NCBI RefSeq assembly: GCF_018860505.1
Contig: NZ_JAHKPU010000021.1
Span: forward strand, 1-60,450
DNA: 60,450 nucleotides
Origin: Pacificibacter marinus
Lineage (GTDB): Bacteria; Pseudomonadota; Alphaproteobacteria; Rhodobacterales; Rhodobacteraceae
Direction of reading: 5' to 3'
A model generated the notes under the pieces. That model saw nothing but the letters and a program-made list of their open reading frames with translations. It ran no database searches and was not told the origin of the DNA. Shown here in pieces: positions 34,879-43,147 of the stretch. Both the position numbers and the translations under genes were made by a program. Numbering within the stretch: position 1 is the stretch's first letter; every line of letters begins with the position of its first letter.

Positions 34879-36729
34879 ATGGCGAGCAAAAACGGTTCCG
34901 GCAAGAAAATGGTTGTTTGGGGTATCCTCGGTCTTTTGATCGTGGGCCTTGGCGGATTTGGCACGGCCAACTTTGGTGGATCGATCAGTAATGTCGGCTC
35001 TGTCGGTGACCGCGATATCGACGTGAACACTTACGCCAATGCCTTGACGAACGAGATCAGCCGCCTAGAGCAGCAGATCGGTCAGCAGATGTCGATTGAG
35101 CAAGCCGAGCAAATCGGCATCCCTGCCCGCGTGTTGAATCAATTGTTCAACCAAGCCGCACTTGACGGCGAAACAGCACGCCTTGGCCTGTCTGTTGGTG
35201 ACGCGGCTGTACGCAGCCAGCTTTTGTCCATCCCTGCATTCCAAGGCTTGGACGGCACATTTGATTCCGACACATACAGAGCCTCGTTGAACGGAATCGG
35301 TGAAAACCCATCATCTTTTGAAGAAGGCCTGCGCGAAGATCTGGCCCGTGCTTTGTTGCAAGGCGCTTTGACCACAGGCGTCACCATGCCCGAGATTTAC
35401 GGCGATGTCGTTGTGGAATGGATCGGCGAACGCCGCACAATTTCAGTCGCGACCATGGGCGGCGAGGCACTGTCCACAGGCGTTCCTGTGCCAACAGAAG
35501 CGGATATCAAGGCACAATATGACGCCAATCCTGACGCCTATACCGCGCCCGAAACACGCAATATCACCTATGTCTGGCTGACCCCTGCCATGATCAGCAA
35601 CGAGGTTGATCTGGATGAGGCCAGCCTACGCCAGATATACGACGATAATATCGCGCAATTTGTGCAGGCAGAACGCCGCTTGGTCGAACGCTTGGTTTTT
35701 GGCTCCGCCGAGGATGCCGCAGCGGCCACTGCGCGCCTACAAGCGGGCGAAACCACGTATGAAGATGAAATCATTGCACGCGGCTTGGATATCATTGACG
35801 CAGACATGGGCGATGTCGCCCAAAGCGATCTTGGATCTGCCGGCGATGCTGTCTTTGCCCTTGAGGTGTCCGGCGTTTCTGATGTGATCATGACTGATAT
35901 CGGTCCAGCCATTTTCCGTGTAAACGGCATCTTGGAGGCATCTGAAATTTCGTTCGAAGAGGCTCGCGCAGATCTGTCGGTCGAAATGGCCTCAGACGCA
36001 GCCCGCCGCGATATTTCCGACATGATCGAAGATCTTGACGATCTCTTGGCCTCAGGTGCGACCCTAGAAGAAGTCGCCGCTGAAACCCGCATGGAACAAG
36101 GCCAACTGGGCTGGACTGCCACATCAGAAGACGGGATCGCGTCTTATTCTGCTTTCGTCGCAGCAGTACGCGCCGCCGAAGTGGGCGATTTCCCCGAAAT
36201 TGTTGAGCTGTCTGATGGCGGTATCTTTGCCATGCGCCTTGATTCTGTGACCCCTGCCACGCTGACCCCGCTTGAAGACGTGCGTGACCAAGTCGTCGCC
36301 GATTGGGAAGTCGCAGAAACAGCCCGTCAAATGCTTGTGCGTGCACAAGATTTGGAAAGCCAAGTCGCCTCAGGCACACCGCTCGCGGACTTAGGCTTGC
36401 CTGTTGAAACATTCGAAACCATCACGCGCCAAGACTTCATCTCGACCATGCCAGAAGGCTTTATTGATGTTGTGTTTGAACCAGGTTTGGCTGCGGGGGC
36501 AACAACCCTAATCGAAGGCGACGGACGCGTTGTCATCGCTCTCATTGATGCCGTGTTACCGCCAGAGGACACTGCGGATAACACAGCCATCGCCGACAGC
36601 TACATCGCCTCTGCGGCACAAGGCGCTGCCCAAGATGTGGTCACTGCTTTCTCAAGTGCACTGCGCACTCGTGAAGGGATTTCCATCAACCAAACTGCGG
36701 TTGATGCGATCCACGTTCAACTGCCGTAA
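34879..36729 (+). CDS. ppiD: Periplasmic peptidyl-prolyl isomerase-like foldase (PpiD/SurA_N type)
   Basis: 616 residues. Single N-terminal membrane anchor MVVWGILGLLIVGLGGFGTANFGG (about 11-34), then a SurA_N-like helical chaperone region (VGDRDIDVNTYANALTNEISRLEQQIGQQMS, LNQLFNQAALDGETARLGLSVGD), a parvulin-like segment (about 200-360, weakly conserved) and a C-terminal extension. Architecture and length match PpiD, an inner-membrane-anchored chaperone near SecYEG that helps outer-membrane and periplasmic proteins fold. Catalytic parvulin residues look degenerate, as in other PpiDs. It is 32 bp upstream of trpE, an arrangement I recall in Rhodobacteraceae. Confidence 0.85.
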   Translation: MASKNGSGKKMVVWGILGLLIVGLGGFGTANFGGSISNVGSVGDRDIDVNTYANALTNEISRLEQQIGQQMSIEQAEQIGIPARVLNQLFNQAALDGETARLGLSVGDAAVRSQLLSIPAFQGLDGTFDSDTYRASLNGIGENPSSFEEGLREDLARALLQGALTTGVTMPEIYGDVVVEWIGERRTISVATMGGEALSTGVPVPTEADIKAQYDANPDAYTAPETRNITYVWLTPAMISNEVDLDEASLRQIYDDNIAQFVQAERRLVERLVFGSAEDAAAATARLQAGETTYEDEIIARGLDIIDADMGDVAQSDLGSAGDAVFALEVSGVSDVIMTDIGPAIFRVNGILEASEISFEEARADLSVEMASDAARRDISDMIEDLDDLLASGATLEEVAAETRMEQGQLGWTATSEDGIASYSAFVAAVRAAEVGDFPEIVELSDGGIFAMRLDSVTPATLTPLEDVRDQVVADWEVAETARQMLVRAQDLESQVASGTPLADLGLPVETFETITRQDFISTMPEGFIDVVFEPGLAAGATTLIEGDGRVVIALIDAVLPPEDTADNTAIADSYIASAAQGAAQDVVTAFSSALRTREGISINQTAVDAIHVQLP

Positions 36730-36761
36730 GACACTAAAATCAAAGTAAAAGGTCATTCCAA

Positions 36762-38276
36762 ATGGCAAAAATCATCCCTGCGTTTGACGCCTTTGATGCC
36801 GCTTATTCGGCGGGTGAAAACCAAGTGGTCTACGCCAAAGTGGCCGCTGATTTGGACACGCCTGTGTCGATTATGCTCAAACTCGCAGGCGCGCGTTCGG
36901 ATAGTTTTATCCTTGAATCCGTCACTGGCGGCGAAGTGCGGGGGCGTCATTCCATCATCGGCATGAAGCCCGATCTGGTGTGGAAATGTGATGGCACGAC
37001 AGCGCAAATCAACCGCGATGCGCGTTTTGATTCTACGGCTTTTACATCTGAAACCTCCGATCCTCTGACCTCATTGCGGGCCTTGATTGCCGAAAGCAAA
37101 ATTGATTTGCCTGCTGAGTTGCCCTCGCCCTCTGCGGGCCTATTTGGCTATCTTGGCTACGACATGATCCGCCATGTCGAACACTTGCCCAATGTGAACC
37201 CTGATCCTATTGGCACCCCTGACGCGCTGATGATGCGCCCCACTGTTGTGGCTGTGCTTGATGGCGTCAAAGGCGAAGTCACGGTTGTATCCCCTGCTTG
37301 GGTCAAATCCGGCCAGTCGTCCCGTGCCGCTTACGCCCAAGCGGCGGAACGTGTCATGGACGCGCTACGTGATTTGGAACGCGCGCCTGAGGGCACATCC
37401 CACGATCTAGGGGAAAGCTACGAGGCCCCAGAAGGGGTATCGAATTTCACCCGTGAGGGCTATAAACAAGCCGTTGATAAGGCGAAAGACTACATCAAAG
37501 CGGGCGATATTTTTCAAGTTGTCCCTTCGCAGCGTTGGACCCAAGACTTTCCACTGCCGCCCTTTTCGCTCTATCGATCTTTGCGCCGTACCAATCCGTC
37601 ACCCTATATGTTCTTTTTTAACTTTGGCGGCTTTCAAATTATCGGCGCTTCGCCCGAAATTTTGGTGCAGGTCAAAGACAGCACAGTCACCATTCGCCCC
37701 ATCGCAGGCACCCGTAAACGCGGCGCCACCCCTGCGGAAGATACTGCACTTGAGTTGGATCTTTTGGCGGATCAAAAGGAACTGGCCGAACATTTGATGT
37801 TGCTGGATCTGGGGCGCAACGACACTGGCAAGGTCTCAAAAATCGGCACAGTGCATCCCACTGAAGAGTTCACAATCGAGCGCTATAGCCATGTTATGCA
37901 CATCGTGTCCAACGTTGTGGGTGAGCTGTCCGACGACCAAGATGCGCTGTCCGCTTTGCTGGCAGGCTTGCCCGCAGGCACTGTGTCTGGCGCCCCGAAG
38001 GTGCGCGCGATGGAAATCATTGACGAGCTTGAGCCCGAGAAACGTGGTATCTATGGCGGCGGTGTTGGCTATTTCTCATCGGGCGGCGATATGGACATCT
38101 GCATCGCGCTGCGCACGGGTGTGTTGAAAGACAAAAAGCTCTACATCCAAGCGGGCGGTGGCGTGGTTTATGACAGCGATCCCCAACTTGAGTTTGAGGA
38201 AACAGTTAACAAATCCAACGCCCTACGCATGGCGGCACGGGACGCAGGCATGTTCTCCAAGGCGGGCAATTCCTAA
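36762..38276 (+). CDS. trpE: Anthranilate synthase component I
   Basis: 504 residues, full length. The N-terminal domain has the LLES-like Trp-site motif SFILESVTGGEVRGRHSIIGM (about 47-67). The chorismate-binding domain has IKAGDIFQVVPSQRW, GASPEILVQV, RPIAGTRKRG (about 312-321), HLMLLDLGRNDTGKVS (about 345-360), GTVSGAPKVRAMEIIDELEP (about 406-425) and YGGGVGYFSSGGDMDICIALRT. With TrpG it makes anthranilate from chorismate and glutamine, the first committed step to tryptophan, with feedback by Trp. No trpG/D/C follow: the next gene is convergent, so the trp genes are split in this stretch. No leader peptide is visible in the 32-bp gap. Confidence 0.96.
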   Translation: MAKIIPAFDAFDAAYSAGENQVVYAKVAADLDTPVSIMLKLAGARSDSFILESVTGGEVRGRHSIIGMKPDLVWKCDGTTAQINRDARFDSTAFTSETSDPLTSLRALIAESKIDLPAELPSPSAGLFGYLGYDMIRHVEHLPNVNPDPIGTPDALMMRPTVVAVLDGVKGEVTVVSPAWVKSGQSSRAAYAQAAERVMDALRDLERAPEGTSHDLGESYEAPEGVSNFTREGYKQAVDKAKDYIKAGDIFQVVPSQRWTQDFPLPPFSLYRSLRRTNPSPYMFFFNFGGFQIIGASPEILVQVKDSTVTIRPIAGTRKRGATPAEDTALELDLLADQKELAEHLMLLDLGRNDTGKVSKIGTVHPTEEFTIERYSHVMHIVSNVVGELSDDQDALSALLAGLPAGTVSGAPKVRAMEIIDELEPEKRGIYGGGVGYFSSGGDMDICIALRTGVLKDKKLYIQAGGGVVYDSDPQLEFEETVNKSNALRMAARDAGMFSKAGNS

Positions 38277-38299
38277 GCGCCGCACAGACGCCACCGTGC

Positions 38300-38761
38300 C
38301 TAAACTGGCAATTCGGTGGTTGATTTAATTTGTTCCATCGAAAGAAGTGCAGTGACGTTGTAGATGTTCACCTCTTTGATCAGGGCTTGATAAAACGCGT
38401 CATAGGCCTTTGCGTTTGAAACGCGTACTTTGAGAATATAGTCAATCTCCCCTGCCAAACGGTGCGCTTCCAACACTTCAGGACGGCGTTTTAGCACTTG
38501 CAAGAATTTTTCCTGCCAACCCGCTTCATGGGCATTGGTTTTCACCAAAACAAAGAAACAGGCCTCAAGCCCAAGCGCATCGGGATCAAGGATCACAGTT
38601 TGCTGCCCAATGACGCCGTTTTCGCGCATTTTTCGGATGCGATTCCACACTGGCGTCTTGGAAGACCCCACTTTTCGAGCAATTTCGTCCAAAGATTGAC
38701 TTGCATCGACCTGCAACTCGCCCAAAATTTTCCGATCCATTACATCCAATTGGACTGCCAT
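38300..38761 (-). CDS. Lrp/AsnC-family transcriptional regulator
   Basis: 153 residues. N-terminal winged HTH: LDVMDRKILGELQVDASQSLDEIARKVGSSKTPVWNRIRKMRENGVI (about 5-51). The C-terminal RAM (ACT-like) effector domain (about 70-145) has AHRLAGEIDYILKVRVSNAKAYDAFYQALI. Members form octamers that bind amino acids. It is divergent from the DUF2849-cysI operon across a 142-bp gap containing inverted repeats. A role in controlling sulfur assimilation, perhaps by sensing Cys or a precursor, is a reasonable inference. trpE is convergent and likely unrelated. Confidence 0.9.
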   Translation of the reverse strand: MAVQLDVMDRKILGELQVDASQSLDEIARKVGSSKTPVWNRIRKMRENGVIGQQTVILDPDALGLEACFFVLVKTNAHEAGWQEKFLQVLKRRPEVLEAHRLAGEIDYILKVRVSNAKAYDAFYQALIKEVNIYNVTALLSMEQIKSTTELPV

Positions 38762-38807
38762 TTCGGTTTTCTCCTTATTTGCGGAACCAGCACCCTGTGC
38801 AGCCCAC

Positions 38808-38867
38808 GGAATGGAACAAATATCCTTATTCCCCAGACCCTATAGTAGTTTCATAGGATAATGTTCT
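38808..38867. promoter_or_regulatory. Candidate Lrp operator in the cys operon / lrp divergent region
   Basis: GGAAT...ATTCC arms (38808-38812 and 38828-38832) flank an AT-rich core, and GAACAAATATCC (38814-38825) is nearly inverted by GGATAATGTTC (38857-38867). Spaced AT-rich inverted half sites are typical for Lrp-type octamers. They sit 47-96 bp upstream of the DUF2849 gene start. Confidence 0.45.
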
Positions 38868-38903
38868 AAATAAGAAGAGAAATTACACAAGTCTGGATCG
38901 CAC

Positions 38904-39200
38904 ATGGCCCGCCCTTTTACGCCCAAGATTGTCACCGCAAACGCCCTGCTTGAAGGCGATGTTATCTATTTGTCAGCCTCTGACACATGGGTGCGCGCTC
39001 TGAGCGATGCTGCACTCTTTGACACGCAAGAGGTCGCAGAAGAACGCCTCGCCTTTGCAGCCAAAGACGGGTTTGCCGTTGGCGCCTATCTTGTTGATGC
39101 TGTTGCGGGCGAAAACGGTCCAGAACCAACCCATTTCCGTGAAGATTTCCGTCGTACCGGACCTTCTAATCACAATCACGGCAAACAGGCGGAGCTTTAA
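38904..39200 (+). CDS. DUF2849 protein of the sulfite reductase operon
   Basis: 98 residues, soluble, start ATG. Sequence PFTPKIVTANALLEGDVIYLSASDTWVRALSDAALFDTQEVAEERLAFA fits the small DUF2849 family. It is found immediately before cysI in many alphaproteobacteria. Genetic context ties it to sulfite/nitrite reductase function, possibly as a small accessory or electron-transfer adaptor, but its role is not known. It has no cysteines, so it is not a ferredoxin. The stop is 1 bp before the cysI ATG. Confidence 0.85.
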   Translation: MARPFTPKIVTANALLEGDVIYLSASDTWVRALSDAALFDTQEVAEERLAFAAKDGFAVGAYLVDAVAGENGPEPTHFREDFRRTGPSNHNHGKQAEL

Positions 39201-39201
39201 G

Positions 39202-40872
39202 ATGTACTCTTACAACGATTTTGACGAGGCTTTTGTGCGCGAACGCGTATCTCAGTTTTCTGGCCAAGTGGCCCGCCGCATTGATGGCTCTTTGACAGAA
39301 GAAGAGTTTCGCCCTTTGCGTTTGATGAACGGCTTGTACTTGCAATTGCACGCCTACATGCTGCGCGTTGCGATCCCATATGGCACGTTGAATCCTGATC
39401 AAATGGATCAGCTGGCGATGATCGCTGAAAAATTCGACAAAGGTTACGGCCACTTTACCACGCGTCAAAATATCCAGTACAACTGGCCAAAACTGCCAGA
39501 TGTGCCTGCCATTCTTGAAGCTTTGGCCGATGTTGAAATGCACGCCATTCAGACCTCTGGCAACACCATTCGCAACGTGACAGCCGACCACTTTGCTGGG
39601 GCAGCTGCTGATGAATCCTTTGACCCGCGCCCTGTGGCCGAGCTTATTCGCCAATGGTCAACAGATCATCCAGAATTCCAGTTCTTGCCACGCAAGTTCA
39701 AGGTTGCCGTAACGGGCGCATCGCATGATCGCGCGGTTGTGCGCGCCCATGACATTGGTATCGTTTTGAAAGAACAAAACGGCGTTAAGGGGGCTGAAGT
39801 CATCGTGGGTGGTGGCTTAGGTCGCACGCCGATGGTTGGCAAAACCTTGTCCGACTTTGTGCCCTTCGCAGATTTGCTGCCCTACATCGAGGCGACAGTG
39901 TCCGTTTGGAATTTGTTAGGCCGTCGTGACAACAAATACAAAGCACGTATCAAGATTACGGTTCATGAGAACGGCTTGGACGATATCCGTGCCCGTGTAG
40001 AAGAACGTTTTGCGCAAATCAAGCCGACATTCGGCGGCGTAGACATGGACATGCTTGCACAAATCGAACAATTCTTTGTGTCGCCCATTTTTGTCGATAA
40101 GCCCATGGAATCCTACACTCGTGCCTATGAAAACGACCCAGTGTTTCGCGCTTGGGCAGACACCAACTTGGCCGCACATAAGAACGCAGATTATGCAATT
40201 GTAACAGTGTCTTTGAAAAAACCAGGCACAACACCAGGCGATGCCTCTGCAGATCAAATGCGGTCTTTGGCGCAGCTGGCACGCGACTATGCACATGATG
40301 AATTGCGCATCTCTCACGAGCAAAATGTGATCTTGCCACATGTGCACAAATCGAACCTGCCTGCACTGCACGCAGTGTTGAAAGCCAATGATCTGGCGAC
40401 AGCCAATGCCGGTTTGATTTCAGATATCATCGCCTGCCCCGGCATGGATTATTGCGCACTGGCAACGGCACGTTCTATCCCTGTCGCACAGGGCATCGCC
40501 ACGCGGTTTGAAGAATTGAAACTGGAACAAGACATCGGCGAGTTGAAAATCAAAATCTCAGGCTGCATTAACGCCTGTGGCCACCACCATGTGGGTCACA
40601 TCGGCATTTTGGGCTTGGATCGTGCTGGCGTTGAAAACTACCAAATCACCCTTGGCGGTGACGGCACTGAAACCACGGTGATTGGCGATCGCACGGGGCC
40701 AGGCTTCGCCTATGACGAGATCATTCCTGCAATCGAGCGTTTGGTCTACGCCTATTTGGATTTGCGCCTTGATGCCGAGGAAACCTTTTTGGCGACCTAT
40801 CGCCGCTTGGGCATGCCGCCATTCAAAGAGGCGCTTTATCCCGTCAAAGAGGATAAAGCAGATGCCGCATGA
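39202..40872 (+). CDS. cysI: Sulfite reductase hemoprotein (nitrite/sulfite reductase family)
   Basis: 556 residues from the ATG at 39202 (MYSYNDFDEAFV), directly after the DUF2849 stop. Two ferredoxin-like plus two siroheme domains. HFTTRQNIQYNWPKL (about 89-103) and the TSGNTIRNVTADHFAG region line the substrate pocket. The cluster ligands are CPGMDYC (about 413-419) and CINACGHHHVGHIG (about 456-469), binding the coupled 4Fe-4S/siroheme centre. It reduces sulfite to sulfide with six electrons, in this lineage probably from ferredoxin via the Fpr encoded downstream, since no CysJ is present. It overlaps the cysH start by 11 bp. Confidence 0.93.
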   Translation: MYSYNDFDEAFVRERVSQFSGQVARRIDGSLTEEEFRPLRLMNGLYLQLHAYMLRVAIPYGTLNPDQMDQLAMIAEKFDKGYGHFTTRQNIQYNWPKLPDVPAILEALADVEMHAIQTSGNTIRNVTADHFAGAAADESFDPRPVAELIRQWSTDHPEFQFLPRKFKVAVTGASHDRAVVRAHDIGIVLKEQNGVKGAEVIVGGGLGRTPMVGKTLSDFVPFADLLPYIEATVSVWNLLGRRDNKYKARIKITVHENGLDDIRARVEERFAQIKPTFGGVDMDMLAQIEQFFVSPIFVDKPMESYTRAYENDPVFRAWADTNLAAHKNADYAIVTVSLKKPGTTPGDASADQMRSLAQLARDYAHDELRISHEQNVILPHVHKSNLPALHAVLKANDLATANAGLISDIIACPGMDYCALATARSIPVAQGIATRFEELKLEQDIGELKIKISGCINACGHHHVGHIGILGLDRAGVENYQITLGGDGTETTVIGDRTGPGFAYDEIIPAIERLVYAYLDLRLDAEETFLATYRRLGMPPFKEALYPVKEDKADAA

Positions 40873-41659
40873 GGCCACGCGCCTAAGGGAAGAATTCGGC
40901 ACGGTGGATGAACGTGTGGCGCGCTTGAATGCGCGCTACAAAAACCATTCTGCAACATCCGTGTTGGAACTGGCTTTGCGCGATGCAGAGCTGGGCCGTA
41001 TTGCGTTGGTATCATCCTTTGGGGCGGAATCTGTTGTGCTTTTGCATATGATTTCGGTGATCAAGCCCACCACGCCTATTGTGTTCATCGACACGCAGAT
41101 GTTGTTTCAAGAGACGATTGATTATCAACTTGAGCTGATCGAAAAACTCGACTTGCGCGATGTGAGACGCATTCAGCCAAACCCCGCGACGGTTGCCAAG
41201 GTTGACCCTGACGGGACTCTCAATCAACGCGACACCGACGCCTGCTGTAGCCTGCGCAAAACCGTGCCCTTACAAGAGGCGATGGACGGTTATGACGCGT
41301 GGATCACAGGGCGCAAACGGTTTCAAGCAGGCACACGTGCTGCACTGGATTTCTTCGAGAACGAGCTTGATACACGTATTAAAATCAATCCCTTGGCCCA
41401 TTGGGCGCCTGAGGATGTCAAAGACTATATGATCAACAACCGTCTGCCCCGTCACCCGCTTGTGGCCAAAGGCTATCCATCAATTGGCTGTGCGCCTTGC
41501 ACATCACCAGTGAAAGACGGCGAAGATCCCCGTGCGGGGCGTTGGCGTGGTCAGGAAAAAATTGAATGTGGCATTCACTTCGTGGATGGCAAAATGGTGC
41601 GTGGCCCGTTGCCAGTAACGGACAATGCGGCAGGCACCGAAAAAGGAGACGCAGCATGA
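40862..41659 (+). CDS. cysH: Adenylyl-sulfate / phosphoadenylyl-sulfate reductase
   Basis: 265 residues from the ATG at 40862, overlapping the end of cysI; the upstream open frame is cysI-internal. The PP-loop-like motif SSFGAESVVLLHM (about 56-68) binds the nucleotide. Two Cys pairs, C128-C129 and C210-x-x-C213, are the 4Fe-4S ligands of APS-type reductases, so APS rather than PAPS is the likely substrate. The catalytic Cys is in IECGIH (about 237). It reduces the activated sulfate to sulfite for CysI, with thioredoxin as donor. Its stop overlaps the next start (ATGA). Confidence 0.93.
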   Translation: MPHEATRLREEFGTVDERVARLNARYKNHSATSVLELALRDAELGRIALVSSFGAESVVLLHMISVIKPTTPIVFIDTQMLFQETIDYQLELIEKLDLRDVRRIQPNPATVAKVDPDGTLNQRDTDACCSLRKTVPLQEAMDGYDAWITGRKRFQAGTRAALDFFENELDTRIKINPLAHWAPEDVKDYMINNRLPRHPLVAKGYPSIGCAPCTSPVKDGEDPRAGRWRGQEKIECGIHFVDGKMVRGPLPVTDNAAGTEKGDAA

Positions 41660-42039
41660 GCGTGATTGTACAAGACAGCGGCTTTGTGGCTGAAGATTTC
41701 ACTGGTGAGTGGCTGGATTTGCCCTCTGACACCGACCCGTCGACCTTGGCGCAATTCTCAGGTGCGGCAGCCATTCGTATTGATTTCCCGGCCTTTTCTG
41801 ATGGGCGCGGCTTCACTTTGGCCAAATTGTTGCGCCTTGCAGGCTTTACGGGGCGCTTGCGTGCCAATGGCCATGTGATTGCGGACCAATACGCCATGGC
41901 GCGTCGGTCTGGATTTGACGAGGTGTCCATATCCGATGATTTGGCAGCACGCCAACCTGTGGATCAATGGTTGGCCCGAGCTGATTGGCAGGCGCATGAT
42001 TATCAAGCCCGCGTGCGCGCCGCTGCAAAATCAGGTTAA
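41656..42039 (+). CDS. DUF934 protein of the sulfate assimilation operon
   Basis: 127 residues, start ATG overlapping the cysH stop and with AAAGGAG upstream. Core DUF934 motifs: AAAIRIDFPAFSDGRGFTLAKLLR (about 37-60), then GHVIADQYAMARRSGFDEVSI (about 74-94). The family accompanies cysH/cysI in proteobacteria and is thought to be an accessory of sulfite reduction (sometimes called CysX-like in annotation), but biochemistry is lacking. The RxxGFDE segment is characteristic. Last gene of the tight four-gene block. Confidence 0.88.
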   Translation: MSVIVQDSGFVAEDFTGEWLDLPSDTDPSTLAQFSGAAAIRIDFPAFSDGRGFTLAKLLRLAGFTGRLRANGHVIADQYAMARRSGFDEVSISDDLAARQPVDQWLARADWQAHDYQARVRAAAKSG

Positions 42040-42150
42040 CGAGACGGTCAAAGCAGTAGCGACTTGACGCCTTTCCTCTGACCTAAATCAAAGTTATATG
42101 GGAAAAACCCATTATAAAGGGCCCGATACCCGCGGGCATTGAGTGATCAA

Positions 42151-42984
42151 ATGACAGACCAAACAGCTGTAACAGAAAAACCCAAAACGGTTCCAACCTT
42201 GCCAAACGCAGCAAAAGTGACCGCTGTCACCCATTGGACGGACCGTTTGTTTTCGTTCAAAGTCGAGCGCCCGCAAACTTTGCGGTTCCGGTCTGGTGAA
42301 TTCGTGATGATTGGCCTGATGGGCGACCCTGATCCGAACACTGGCAAGCAAAAACCGCTTTTGCGTGCTTATTCCATTGCCTCCCCATCTTGGGATGAAG
42401 AGCTTGAGTTCTATTCGATCAAGGTGCCCGATGGCCCGCTGACCTCGCGTTTGCAGCATATCAAGGTGGGCGATGAGATCATTTTGCGTCCTAAACCTGT
42501 TGGTACGCTGGTGACCGATGCGATTTTGCCAGGCAAACGCTTGTGGATGTTTGCCACAGGTACTGGCGTCGCGCCATTCGCGTCTTTGATGCGCGAACCT
42601 GAGGTGTATGAAAAATACGAAGAAGTCATTTTGATGCACACCTGTCGCGAAGTTGGTGAGCTGGAATATGGACGCAAGTTGGTCGAGCACATCAAATCTG
42701 ATGAAATTCTCTCAGAAATCGAAGCTGGCAAGCTGCGCTATTACCCGACCACCACCCGCGAAGAGTTCCATCACATGGGCCGCGTCACGGACAATCTGAC
42801 CTCGGGCAAAGTGTTCGAAGACTTGGGCGTGGCACCGCTGAACCCAGAAACAGATCGCGGCATGGTTTGTGGCAACTTGGCGTTCAACAAAGACATCATG
42901 GCGATTTTGGATGGCTTTGGTCTGCGCGAAGGGGCCAATTCTGAGCCGAAAGAATATGTGGTCGAAAAGGCCTTTGTCGATTAA
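42151..42984 (+). CDS. fpr: Ferredoxin-NADP reductase
   Basis: 277 residues from the ATG at 42151 (MTDQTAVTEKPK) with GAGTGA upstream; a TTG 12 bp earlier is weaker. FAD-binding barrel: LLRAYSIASPSWDEELEFYSIKVPDGPLTSRL (about 70-101), the RxYS-x-x-S flavin motif and the KVPDGPLTS phosphate site. NADP domain: MFATGTGVAPFASLMREPE (about 134-152). C-terminal end YVVEKAFVD is typical of bacterial subclass I Fprs. It passes electrons between NADPH and ferredoxin or flavodoxin. Position after the cys operon (111 bp) suggests it supplies CysI. A terminator follows. Confidence 0.93.
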   Translation: MTDQTAVTEKPKTVPTLPNAAKVTAVTHWTDRLFSFKVERPQTLRFRSGEFVMIGLMGDPDPNTGKQKPLLRAYSIASPSWDEELEFYSIKVPDGPLTSRLQHIKVGDEIILRPKPVGTLVTDAILPGKRLWMFATGTGVAPFASLMREPEVYEKYEEVILMHTCREVGELEYGRKLVEHIKSDEILSEIEAGKLRYYPTTTREEFHHMGRVTDNLTSGKVFEDLGVAPLNPETDRGMVCGNLAFNKDIMAILDGFGLREGANSEPKEYVVEKAFVD

Positions 42985-43012
42985 AGGGCTCGCCCCTTTC
43001 CCCTCGATCAAA

Positions 43013-43039
43013 CCCCTGCCCTTAGCGGCGGGGGTTTTT
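43013..43039 (+). terminator. Intrinsic terminator after fpr
   Basis: CCCCTGCC-CTTAGC-GGCGGGGG stem (one wobble) then five Ts, 28 bp after the fpr stop. Confidence 0.8.
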
Positions 43040-43089
43040 CGTTGAGGCCATGCGCATAGTTGCGGTTGACCCGTCATAATCTCGCGCCA

Positions 43090-43123
43090 TAAAAAAAGCC
43101 GCGCAATCTGAGACCGCGCGACT
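43090..43123 (-). terminator. Terminator of the repeat lipoprotein gene
   Basis: On the minus strand AGTCGCGC...GCGCGGCT then seven Ts, 25 bp after the stop codon. Confidence 0.75.
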
Positions 43124-43147
43124 TAAAAGAATGTCTATAGAAAAGGC

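Noticed and set aside
42078-42091. CTGACCTAAATCAA before fpr as an FNR box
   Set aside because: Two mismatches to the core; only one good half site.
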